Below, in pieces: positions 24,115-31,680 of a DNA stretch of 64,000 nt (position 1 is the first letter of the stretch; the number at the start of each line of letters is the position of its first letter). The translations under genes and the position numbers were made by a program. The notes under the pieces were generated by a model. The model was not told the origin of the DNA. It did not search any database and saw only the letters and a list, made by a program, of their open reading frames with translations. The stretch comes from SSF26 sp037443945 (GTDB taxonomy: Bacteria; Chloroflexota; Anaerolineae; J102): positions 34,471 to 98,470 of the forward strand of contig JBBINH010000006.1 in assembly GCA_037443945.1 (NCBI GenBank), in the 5' to 3' direction.

Positions 24115-24376
24115 AGTTCGTGTATTCACTCATCCCACCTGCACCACCTGTCCCAACGCTATCCGGATGGTGCAACGCCTGGTCGAACAAGACCCTCAGG
24201 TACGTATGGAGCTCGTCAGCCTCGCCACGGCCAGAGGCCGTGAGATGGCAAAGGCGCTGAACGTCCTCTCCGTACCGACCGTTTTTGTCAACGGAACTCG
24301 TTTCGTCGGGGTACCGGCATGGAACGAGCTTCTTGAGGCGGTAAGGCGTGAAAAGGCTGTTTTAGCAAAGGAATAG
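24107..24376 (+). CDS. Small thioredoxin-fold protein with CTTC motif
   Basis: An 89-residue minimal thioredoxin/glutaredoxin-like protein. The redox motif is HPTCTTCPNA (Cys12, Cys15) after the first strand, and the cis-proline loop is LSVPTVFVNGTRFVG (Pro57). It resembles the archaeal-type small thioredoxins. Within this cluster it could reduce LbpA, TusA or DsrE persulfides or disulfides, but no partner is proven. The preferred start is the ATG at 24107, which overlaps the lbpA1 stop; an upstream in-frame ATG at 24095 is possible. The overlap suggests coupled translation with lbpA1. Confidence 0.75.
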   Translation: MIEVRVFTHPTCTTCPNAIRMVQRLVEQDPQVRMELVSLATARGREMAKALNVLSVPTVFVNGTRFVGVPAWNELLEAVRREKAVLAKE

Positions 24377-24416
24377 AATCAATCATTACTACGCTCCGTT
24401 TATTCCGGGAGTTCGT

Positions 24417-25124
24417 ATGCCTACAACGAGCGAAAATTGGAATCCAGGTAAGGCTGTCAATCGCCATCCGGAAGTCTCTTATGAGGAGAAAGAGCGCCTT
24501 TTCCTGGAGGTCAAAAACGATCCGCGTTACGAAGACTTCCTCTACGGGTGCTATGAGTGCGGCATTTGCGTCTCTGCCTGTCCATCGGCGCGCTTTTATG
24601 ACTATTCCCCGCGCGTCATCGCCCAATCCATGGCGCGTGAGGACGTCGAGCGGGTGTACGACATCATCGCCGAGGACATTTGGAATTGCGCCCAATGCTT
24701 CTCCTGTGTCCGTTGCCCGCGCGGGAACAACCCGGGCGGATTGGTCACATTGCTACGCGAGGTGGCGGTCAGGAACGGCCTGCAAGAAACCCGCGATGTT
24801 CTGCAAGGGTATAGCCGCGTCATTTACAAAGTGATGCTCAAAGGCAACCAGGTTTCACCGGATATGCTGCAACCCGACTTCTTCCCCGATTGGGGCCCCT
24901 GGGTGCAGAGTTTCTCGGCCAACATGCCAGTATGGCGCAAGGCGATCCCGGTAGATAGCCTCCGTGGCGTTACGGATGCGGCCTGGAAGACCGATCGGAA
25001 AACCCTTCTTGAGCTTTATACCATCTGGTTTGAAACAGGGAACATGGATATTATCAAGGAAATCGACGAAGGTCTCTATGATCTGTTAGCTGAGGTAATG
25101 GAGGAAGAACTGGAAGAAGGATAA
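24417..25124 (+). CDS. hdrC1: sHdrC1-like Fe-S protein of the heterodisulfide-reductase-like complex
   Basis: A 235-residue protein with two ferredoxin-type clusters. The first motif, CYECGICVSACP, is canonical CX2CX2CX3CP (Cys45, 48, 51, 55). The second, WNCAQCFSCVRCPRG (Cys91, 94, 97, 100), has CX2CX2CX2CP: one residue shorter between the last two cysteines, which may alter the cluster. In sHdr complexes HdrC1 relays electrons between HdrB1 and HdrA. It is followed by hdrB1 and hdrA in the canonical order, with a GGGAG sequence upstream of the start. The C-terminal third is acidic and lacks further cysteines. Confidence 0.88.
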   Translation: MPTTSENWNPGKAVNRHPEVSYEEKERLFLEVKNDPRYEDFLYGCYECGICVSACPSARFYDYSPRVIAQSMAREDVERVYDIIAEDIWNCAQCFSCVRCPRGNNPGGLVTLLREVAVRNGLQETRDVLQGYSRVIYKVMLKGNQVSPDMLQPDFFPDWGPWVQSFSANMPVWRKAIPVDSLRGVTDAAWKTDRKTLLELYTIWFETGNMDIIKEIDEGLYDLLAEVMEEELEEG

Positions 25125-25176
25125 AGAAGCGGCCCATTTCCTGCCGTTTTCCTCGCTTAAGCAACAAGGAGGTCTT

Positions 25177-26385
25177 ATGCTTATCACCGTTGAAGAAATT
25201 CTGGAGCGAAAAGCGCATCCTGTTATCCGTGACCCCGAACAGGCACCGACGCATGACATTCATGAAGCCCTGCACGAATTGGAGAGCAAAGGCGAAATCA
25301 TTCTCCTTCGCGTACCGGAACCTTATGTCGAAGTGACCACGAAGTTCGGGCGCACCAAGAAAATTCCCATCGAACACACCTGGCATCATAAATCGTGCGG
25401 TCAGTGCGGGCATATCCCCGGCTATACCTCTTCCATTTTCTGGTTGCACCGTCAGTTTAATCTCGATTACGTCGATCCCACGGATCAAACCTCCTGCACA
25501 GGGTGGAACTACTACGCCTCGGCCACTTCGAACGCGGCTGCCCAGGCTGCCGTGATGTGTCGTAACTTTGCCGCCGCCTACGAAACCGGATATTACCCTC
25601 TGATCCATTGTGGCACCTCCTACGGCCATTACAAGGAAGTGCGGGAGCAACTCGTCCACCATAAGGAGCTGCGCGACGAGGTTCGCCGCATTCTCGCCAA
25701 ATTGGGGAAGCCGCTGGTCATCCCCGAAGAAATCGTCCACTACAGCGAGTGGGTGCATGTGATGCGCCATCAATTCGCCGCGAACCAGCGGGTAGATATG
25801 AGCGCTATCACGGCTACCGTGCATCCGGCCTGCCACTACTACAAGATTGTTGTCGAAGATGCGATCTACGATCCCGAAATCTACGGCGGGCAGCGCACGG
25901 CGACGGTGACCGCCCTGCTGGAAGCGCTCGGCATCAAGGTAGCCGATTATTCCACCTGGTTCGATTGTTGCGGGTTCGGCTTCCGTCACGTGCTGGTGCA
26001 ACGCGACTTCACCCGCTCCTTTGCCGTTCTGCGCAAGATCGAGACGATGAAGAACGAGGTCAATCCGGATCTGACGGTGACACACGACACCGGCTGTGTG
26101 ACGACTTTGGATAAGAGCCAGTTTGCGGCGAAAGCCCATGAGCGGAAGGTGGGTGTTCCCGTCCTTTCCGATGCCCAAGTGGCGGCGTTGGCCATGGGTG
26201 CTCATCCTTTCCGCGTGGTCCAGCTCCACTGGCACTCCACGGATTGGCGTCCTCTGCTGAATAAACTGGGTATTGATTGGGAGCTGTACTGGGACGAATT
26301 CGAAGAGGACCTGGAACAAATACGCGCCGGTAAAAAGGCGGGAATCACCTGGGAAGACGCCGATCGACCTGTGATCAACGTCTAA
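25177..26385 (+). CDS. hdrB1: sHdrB1-like CCG-domain subunit
   Basis: A 402-residue protein with cysteine-rich regions of the HdrB/CCG type: HKSCGQCGHIPG (Cys74, Cys77), QTSCTGWNYY (Cys107), a later HPACHYYKIV, WFDCCGFGFRH with a CC pair, and HDTGCVTT. Such domains bind unusual non-cubane [4Fe-4S] clusters that do disulfide or sulfur chemistry. In sHdr systems HdrB1 is thought to be part of the sulfur-converting catalytic centre. AAGGAGG lies just before the ATG. It follows hdrC1 by 52 bases and precedes hdrA after a 150-base gap that holds a stem-loop. Confidence 0.85.
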   Translation: MLITVEEILERKAHPVIRDPEQAPTHDIHEALHELESKGEIILLRVPEPYVEVTTKFGRTKKIPIEHTWHHKSCGQCGHIPGYTSSIFWLHRQFNLDYVDPTDQTSCTGWNYYASATSNAAAQAAVMCRNFAAAYETGYYPLIHCGTSYGHYKEVREQLVHHKELRDEVRRILAKLGKPLVIPEEIVHYSEWVHVMRHQFAANQRVDMSAITATVHPACHYYKIVVEDAIYDPEIYGGQRTATVTALLEALGIKVADYSTWFDCCGFGFRHVLVQRDFTRSFAVLRKIETMKNEVNPDLTVTHDTGCVTTLDKSQFAAKAHERKVGVPVLSDAQVAALAMGAHPFRVVQLHWHSTDWRPLLNKLGIDWELYWDEFEEDLEQIRAGKKAGITWEDADRPVINV

Positions 26386-26405
26386 GCGCCAATCCGAGCC
26401 GAGAG

Positions 26406-26439
26406 GGGGTGGCAGAAAGGCAAGACCTTCTGCCGCCCC
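26406..26439 (+). other. Intra-operon stem-loop between hdrB1 and hdrA
   Basis: GGGGTGGCAGAAAGG (26406-26420) pairs with CCTTCTGCCGCCCC (26426-26439), a 14-bp stem with one bulged A and one G-T pair around a five-base loop. Four A residues, not T, follow, so it is not an intrinsic terminator; it may be an mRNA processing or stability element. The rest of 26440-26535 shows an AGGAG-rich Shine-Dalgarno region. Confidence 0.5.
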
Positions 26440-26535
26440 AAAAGCAGATGGCGGTACGAGGTTGGATAGCCCTGCGTTTTTGTATGCCCTTCGTTTTGCC
26501 ATTCCTAAATTCCGGAAAGAGGAGAAAGGAAGCCT

Positions 26536-27591
26536 ATGTCATCCCCCAAAATCTTGGTCATCGGAGGCGGCCCGGCCGGTCTCGAGGCTGCCCGGTCGGC
26601 AGCCGAATTGGGCGGGGAAGTGATCCTTCTCGAAAAGCGCGACCGTCTTGGCGGTGCTCCCGACCGTGAAGGGTACGCCAAACTCACCCATCACTGGCGG
26701 GATGCCTCCGAAGTGATCGGAAACCTTGTCAATGCCGTTGTGAGTAATCCGCACATTCAGGTGAAATGCCAAGCGGAGGTCAAAAAGGCATCGGGAAGCG
26801 CCGGTAATTTTACAATTGAGGTCGAAAGCAACGAGATTACCGAAACCATCCATGCTGGCGCCGTGATTATAGCGACGGGTTTTCAGCATTTCGACCCCGG
26901 GAGAGCTACCCAATACTACAACTATTACTCATTTCCCGATGTTATCACGTTGACCGATCTGGAAAAAATGCTCAAGGACCATCACGTTGTGCGTCCCTCC
27001 AACGGTCAACCACCAAAGCGGATCGCCTTTATTCAATGCGTCGGTTCACGTGATCGCCAGCTCGGCAACGAATACTGCTCGAAAGTGTGTTGTGGCGTTG
27101 CCAGCAAACAAGCCGTTGAACTGCGTGAGCAGTTACCCGATAGCAAAGTGATGATCTTCTACATCGATATGCGGATGTACGGCTATTGGGAAAACGAAAT
27201 CTACTGGGTCGCACAGGAAAAATACAAGGTCAATTATGTCAAAGGCGTTATCAGCGAGGTGCTCAAAAAGGGCGATCAATTGCTCATCCGCGGAGAAGAC
27301 ACCACAATGGGACGCCCGATGGAGGTAACGATGGACATGGTAGTCCTGTCCGTCGGCATGGAACCCAGCGCAGGTACACGCACCATGGCCCAGCTCTTTG
27401 GAATCAAGCAAAATAAATACGGCTTTATCGAAGCGGGCGGTGAAAACGGCATCGATCCGGTCGCCACCTCCGTGCCCGGCATCTTTGTCGTCGGCGCCGC
27501 CGCAGGACCCGCCGATCTCGACGATGCGATCTCCTCGGCCGGCTTGGCGGCGGCACGAGCGGTAGCTTTGACGCGGCGCATGCGGGTATAA
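26536..27591 (+). CDS. hdrA: sHdrA-like flavoprotein of the heterodisulfide-reductase-like complex
   Basis: A 351-residue FAD protein. The dinucleotide-binding motif is ILVIGGGPAGLEAARSA (about residues 6-22), the FAD region IIATGFQHFD follows at 111-120, and the cysteine set is CX12CX3CC (Cys168, 181, 185, 186, in FIQCVGSRDRQLGNEYCSKV). It is much shorter than methanogen HdrA, because it lacks the extra ferredoxin domains, and matches sHdrA from sulfur oxidisers. It should hold the flavin and one Fe-S centre of the sHdr complex. Methanogen-type bifurcation is not expected. A GAGGAGAAAGGA sequence precedes the start. The conserved 'Hyp' gene follows. Confidence 0.88.
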   Translation: MSSPKILVIGGGPAGLEAARSAAELGGEVILLEKRDRLGGAPDREGYAKLTHHWRDASEVIGNLVNAVVSNPHIQVKCQAEVKKASGSAGNFTIEVESNEITETIHAGAVIIATGFQHFDPGRATQYYNYYSFPDVITLTDLEKMLKDHHVVRPSNGQPPKRIAFIQCVGSRDRQLGNEYCSKVCCGVASKQAVELREQLPDSKVMIFYIDMRMYGYWENEIYWVAQEKYKVNYVKGVISEVLKKGDQLLIRGEDTTMGRPMEVTMDMVVLSVGMEPSAGTRTMAQLFGIKQNKYGFIEAGGENGIDPVATSVPGIFVVGAAAGPADLDDAISSAGLAAARAVALTRRMRV

Positions 27592-27624
27592 GCCGATATC
27601 GCCACCGAAAGACGCCAACGCCCT

Positions 27625-28404
27625 ATGAACCTGCTCTGGCAACGCCAAAGTCATATCATCAAGCAAAAAACAGGACCTGACGATCCCGAATTGCAAGCGA
27701 GCTTGCAAGAAGCGCTGGCCCAAGTTTCGCCCCAGGATGTGATCGCCATCGCCGATGAACTGGCAGAACGCCATGAGCGTCTCTTTGCCGGTCTGCGCGA
27801 GGACTTGGCCCCTCTGACTTCCTCCTTTGCCGAGCTGGCAGCGGCTGTCACCTACACCAAAGCCCATGCGCGAACCCTCATCCAGTACTTCAGCCATACT
27901 GATTGGCGTCCATTCTCAGCCTTGTTCTTCGGCCCGGCTCCCGTTCCTGAGCGGATAACCACCTTCGTCGCCGAGGTCAACGGCCTGGACACCCGGCTGG
28001 CACTCGAACTGGCCACCGGACTTTTGCACAACACCTTCCCCACCACCTGTTGGCTGTGGACACGCTGGTTGTGGGATGCGACAACCGGTACAGGCATTCT
28101 CCCGTTACTGGCCGGGAGCACGCATAATCTCCGTGCCGGGGATCTGGCGGACGGTTACACCCGTGTGGGAGCCGTCACGGCGATGAGTATGAAATTCGGC
28201 GAAGGGACCGGCTTGTTTGTCGAGGAGCTGATCGGCGACGAACGGCGTGCCCCTTTTGCGAACAGCGCCTTTCTGGCCTGTGCGTACAGTGTGTATCTGT
28301 ACGGCACAACCAGTTGGCGGCTGAGCCGCGAATTCAACGCGTTGTTGCCAACCCTGCCCAATATGGCCAGACGGCTGTTGGGCTTGCGCAAGCAGGGGAT
28401 GTGA
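27625..28404 (+). CDS. Conserved hypothetical protein of sHdr clusters ('Hyp')
   Basis: A 259-residue protein placed between hdrA and the hdrC2B2 gene, the position of the gene called hyp in sulfur-oxidiser operons of the hdrC1B1A-hyp-C2B2 order. It is mostly helical by composition, with Trp-rich stretches (FPTTCWLWTRWLWD) and only two cysteines, and without ferredoxin or CCG motifs or a signal peptide. The region SMKFGEGTGLFVEELIGDE resembles nothing I can name. By context it is probably an accessory or structural subunit of the sHdr complex. Function is unknown; the link to the family rests on position, and its sequence should be compared with proteobacterial Hyp proteins. Confidence 0.6.
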   Translation: MNLLWQRQSHIIKQKTGPDDPELQASLQEALAQVSPQDVIAIADELAERHERLFAGLREDLAPLTSSFAELAAAVTYTKAHARTLIQYFSHTDWRPFSALFFGPAPVPERITTFVAEVNGLDTRLALELATGLLHNTFPTTCWLWTRWLWDATTGTGILPLLAGSTHNLRAGDLADGYTRVGAVTAMSMKFGEGTGLFVEELIGDERRAPFANSAFLACAYSVYLYGTTSWRLSREFNALLPTLPNMARRLLGLRKQGM

Positions 28405-28470
28405 CCTGGACGCCATCCCCAACCATGCTGTTTCCCCCGGCGACCCTTTTTGTGCAGGAGACACCTTCTT

Positions 28471-29754
28471 ATGACGGTCAAATACGAAAAAGCAGTTGCC
28501 ATTGAGAAAGAGAGCGTCATTGTCGATGGCGTAGACATTTCGGGCCCCTGGAATCGCATGTTCGAGCAGCGGGTGATCTTTGAATACACGCCTGAACGCA
28601 TTGAAGAAATTGCCTCAATTCCGGGAGCCGAATCCTTTGCGTATTGCTATCAGTGCGCCAAGTGCGTTCCCGTCTGTCCGGTAGACGTCGTTGGCAATTA
28701 CGGACCTCGCAAGCTGTATCGCTATGTCCAGACCGGTATGGACCTGAGCCAGGCGCCCGAGCTGTGGCTCTGCACCACCTGCGCCAACTGTCTGCGCGTG
28801 TGCCCTAAAGAAGTGAACATGGTCCATATCATGCCTGCCGTGCGAGAGCAGGCCATCCTGGACGGCAAGTTCGTCCCTCCGGAACTGCAACAGGCCTTCG
28901 AGAACACCGCCAAATTCGGCAATCCTCTGGGGCAGCCGCAACGGAAACGCGATGCCTGGGTGTCAAAGGCGGGTGTGCCTGTACCGATTATCAAGGATGT
29001 GGGTCGCCCTGTCGCCGTGTTATGGTATGTCGGCTCGTACCCGTCCTATCACCCGCGTGGGATGGATGCCGCCTGCGCCGCGGCGCGTATCTTCAACGCT
29101 CTAGGCATCGACTTCGCCATTCTCGGCAAGGAAGAAAAAGATGATGGCGACTCGCAGCGTCTGGCCGGCGAGAAGGGTCTCTTTGAAGCGCTGGCCGAAT
29201 ACAACATTGCCACCTTCAACAAATACGAATGGGACGAAATGGTGGTGACAGGCCCCCACGAGTTGAACGCCTTCAAGAAGGTGTATCCCCAGTACGGCTT
29301 CCGGCGCCCCGTTGTCCATTACACCACCTTTCTCGTCCGTTATCTTGACCGCCTGAAACCGCTGCTCAAGTACCCGGTCAACAAGAAAGTGACCTTCCAC
29401 GATCCCTGCTACCTGGGACGTCACGACGGCGAGTACGAAGCCCCGCGCCGGCTCCTAGAGGCCATTCCCGGCCTGGAGCTGGTCGAGATGGGACGCAACC
29501 GGGAAAACGGTTATTGCTGCGGTGGCGGTGGTGGCGGTATGTGGCTGGATTCCTTTACGACCAACCACACCACCATGCGGTTATCGGAGAAGCGGGTCAT
29601 GGAAGCCGCCGCCACAGGAGCAGACGTGCTGGCCGTATGTTGCCCCTTCGAAGTCTCGCGCTTCGAGGATGCGGTCAAGAGCACGGGGAATGACCATCTG
29701 CTTGTCCGCGATATTCTGGAATTGCTGGATGCCTCCATGCGAGGCAGTCCCTAA
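28471..29754 (+). CDS. Fused HdrC2-HdrB2 (HdrD-like) protein
   Basis: A 427-residue protein that combines a ferredoxin-like half and a CCG half. The first half has two canonical 4Fe-4S motifs, CYQCAKCVPVCP (Cys59, 62, 65, 69) and CTTCANCLRVCP (Cys101, 104, 107, 111). The second half (about 165-420) has HDPCYLGRHDGEYEAP and YCCGGGGGGMW plus a later AVCCPFEVSR. In the best-known sHdr clusters HdrC2 and HdrB2 are separate genes; here they are one chain with HdrD architecture. The ATG at 28471 has AGGAG ten bases upstream; a TTG seven codons earlier is in frame but unlikely. EtfB follows. Confidence 0.85.
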   Translation: MTVKYEKAVAIEKESVIVDGVDISGPWNRMFEQRVIFEYTPERIEEIASIPGAESFAYCYQCAKCVPVCPVDVVGNYGPRKLYRYVQTGMDLSQAPELWLCTTCANCLRVCPKEVNMVHIMPAVREQAILDGKFVPPELQQAFENTAKFGNPLGQPQRKRDAWVSKAGVPVPIIKDVGRPVAVLWYVGSYPSYHPRGMDAACAAARIFNALGIDFAILGKEEKDDGDSQRLAGEKGLFEALAEYNIATFNKYEWDEMVVTGPHELNAFKKVYPQYGFRRPVVHYTTFLVRYLDRLKPLLKYPVNKKVTFHDPCYLGRHDGEYEAPRRLLEAIPGLELVEMGRNRENGYCCGGGGGGMWLDSFTTNHTTMRLSEKRVMEAAATGADVLAVCCPFEVSRFEDAVKSTGNDHLLVRDILELLDASMRGSP

Positions 29755-29808
29755 CCGACCCGACTTGGAGTCGACAACCCTTTTGACCCTGGCGGGAGAG
29801 CGCCGATT

Positions 29809-30585
29809 ATGAACATTATCGTCCCCATCAAGCAGGTCCCCAATCTCACCGACGAACTGGAGATCAACGACGAAGGTACCGACCTCGCCCACGATATGGT
29901 GCAATACGTGCTCAACGAGTTCGACGAGCACGCACTGGAAGAGGCTGTGCTGATTAAGGAGAGCATCGGCGGCACCGTAACCGTCATCGGCGTGGATACG
30001 ACCGGCGAACTGGACGGCATTTTGCACCTTGCCCTCGCCAAAGGGGCCGACAAGGCGATGAAAATCACCGGCGATTTTACGCCCGGTACCCCCTCCCACG
30101 TCCAAGCGCAGCTCATCGCCGATGCCATTCGGACTCTGGCGCCCGATATCGTGCTCACCGGCGTTCAGGCTGCCGACGACCGCGATGGCCAGATCGGACC
30201 GATGCTCGCCGCGCATCTGAACCTGCCTTATGTGGGGGTGGTGACGGGTGTGAGCATCACCGATGGCCAAGCCATCGTTCACAAAGAGTATGCCGGCGGT
30301 GTGATGGCCGAATTCATCGTAGCGTTGCCGATGGTCGTCGGCGTGCAAGCGGCGCATCGGCCGCCACGCTACGCGCCTGTGAGCAAGATCCGCCAGATCG
30401 CCAAAACGGCACGTATTGAAGCCCTCGCAGGCGTTGAGACCGCCCAGGCAGGTTCCACCGTGCGGCGCATGTTCAAACCCGAAGCTGCCGGTCATGCCGA
30501 AATGTGGGACGGCACCCCCGACGAGATCGCCGAGAAAATCGCCGATTTGCTCGCCGAGAAGGGATTACTCAAACGGACCCTCTAA
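29809..30585 (+). CDS. etfB: Electron transfer flavoprotein, beta subunit
   Basis: A 258-residue EtfB with MNIIVPIKQVPN at the start, the IKESIGGTVTVIGVD strand region, and the family signature VLTGVQAADDRDGQIGPMLAAHLNLP (about residues 118-143). EtfB binds AMP (or a second flavin in bifurcating forms) and pairs with EtfA to shuttle electrons. The gene lies between the HdrC2-B2 fusion and etfA, so the Etf is probably a dedicated electron carrier for the sHdr system, handing electrons to the membrane Fe-S protein encoded after etfA. Whether this Etf is bifurcating cannot be decided by eye. Confidence 0.93.
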   Translation: MNIIVPIKQVPNLTDELEINDEGTDLAHDMVQYVLNEFDEHALEEAVLIKESIGGTVTVIGVDTTGELDGILHLALAKGADKAMKITGDFTPGTPSHVQAQLIADAIRTLAPDIVLTGVQAADDRDGQIGPMLAAHLNLPYVGVVTGVSITDGQAIVHKEYAGGVMAEFIVALPMVVGVQAAHRPPRYAPVSKIRQIAKTARIEALAGVETAQAGSTVRRMFKPEAAGHAEMWDGTPDEIAEKIADLLAEKGLLKRTL

Positions 30586-30614
30586 AACCCCATCCTTTAG
30601 CAAGGAATTCCGTT

Positions 30615-31595
30615 ATGAGCAACGACATTTTCGTTCTCGCCGAACATTTCAAAGGCCAAGTGGCCGATATCACCTACGAAATGACCGGTAAAGCCAGGCA
30701 ACTGGCAACAGCGCTCGGTGGTCAGACGGTGGGCGTCTTATTGGGCAACGACATGGCAACCCTGGCCGCCTCGATCGGGGCCGATCGGGTGCTGTATGTG
30801 AACGATCCGGCGCTGACCCACTTCAACCCCGAAGCCTACGGTCGCGTGCTTCACGCCCTGATCCAGAAGCACAACCCACGCGTGATGATGATCGGTAGCA
30901 CCTCGATGGGGATGGACCTTGCCGCCGCGCTGTCCATCACGACCGGTTTACCGCTCATTGCCTACGTGACCGCTCTCGACGTTGAAGAGGGAACGCTTGT
31001 GGCCACATCGCAAATCTATGGCGGCAAGATCCAGGCGGAAGCCATCCCCGATGGCGAAGCTTGCATCATCTCCTGCCTGGCGGGCGCCTTCCCGGCCGAG
31101 GCAGGCCGTGTCGAAACAGGCCAGAGAGCTGTAGAGACGATCCCGTCCCCTGTGCCCCTGGATGACCTGAGGGTCCGGTTCGTGCAACTGATCGAACCGG
31201 CCGGTGGCGATGTGGACATCACCCAGCAGGCCATTTTGGTTTCGATCGGCCGCGGCATCGGCGGCGCCGAGAACGTCGAGCTGGCCCAGGAACTGGCCGA
31301 AGCGCTGGGCGGGGCCGTGTCGGCCTCGCGTCCGGTCACCGATGCCGGCTGGCTGCCCAAGACGCGGCAGGTGGGCAAGTCGGGCCTGACCGTCAAACCG
31401 AAAGTGTATCTGGCCCTCGGCATCTCCGGTGCGCCGGAACATCTGGAAGGCATGCGCAACTCCGAACTCATCATTGCCATCAACACCGACCCTAAAGCGC
31501 CTATCTTTGATGTCGCCCACTACGGCGCCACCTGCGACATGCTGGACTTGATGCCGGCCTTGACAGAAGCCATTAAGGCAAGACAGGCGGCCTAG
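30615..31595 (+). CDS. etfA: Electron transfer flavoprotein, alpha subunit
   Basis: A 326-residue EtfA. The N-terminal domain starts IFVLAEHFKGQVADITYEM, and the C-terminal FAD-binding domain has VSIGRGIGGAENVELAQELAE, GAVSASRPVTDAGWLPKTRQVGKSG (about 230-260), YLALGISGAPEHLEGM, and AINTDPKAPIFDVAHYG, which together contact FAD. I used the ATG at 30615, which has an AAGGA upstream; the open frame begins earlier inside etfB. It is 30 bases after etfB and 85 bases before the membrane oxidoreductase gene, consistent with one transcriptional unit. Confidence 0.94.
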   Translation: MSNDIFVLAEHFKGQVADITYEMTGKARQLATALGGQTVGVLLGNDMATLAASIGADRVLYVNDPALTHFNPEAYGRVLHALIQKHNPRVMMIGSTSMGMDLAAALSITTGLPLIAYVTALDVEEGTLVATSQIYGGKIQAEAIPDGEACIISCLAGAFPAEAGRVETGQRAVETIPSPVPLDDLRVRFVQLIEPAGGDVDITQQAILVSIGRGIGGAENVELAQELAEALGGAVSASRPVTDAGWLPKTRQVGKSGLTVKPKVYLALGISGAPEHLEGMRNSELIIAINTDPKAPIFDVAHYGATCDMLDLMPALTEAIKARQAA

Positions 31596-31680
31596 CCGGT
31601 CCTGCCGTTATGAGGCCCGTTTTTTCCCGGTCCTGGACCGGTGCCGGTATAAACGCCCGTTTCCTCGAGGAATAGCCTCT

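Noticed and set aside
31621..31641. CCGGTCCTGGACCGG palindrome between etfA and the membrane oxidoreductase gene
   Set aside because: Very short loop and no T-run after it on the plus strand; not enough to call a terminator or operator.
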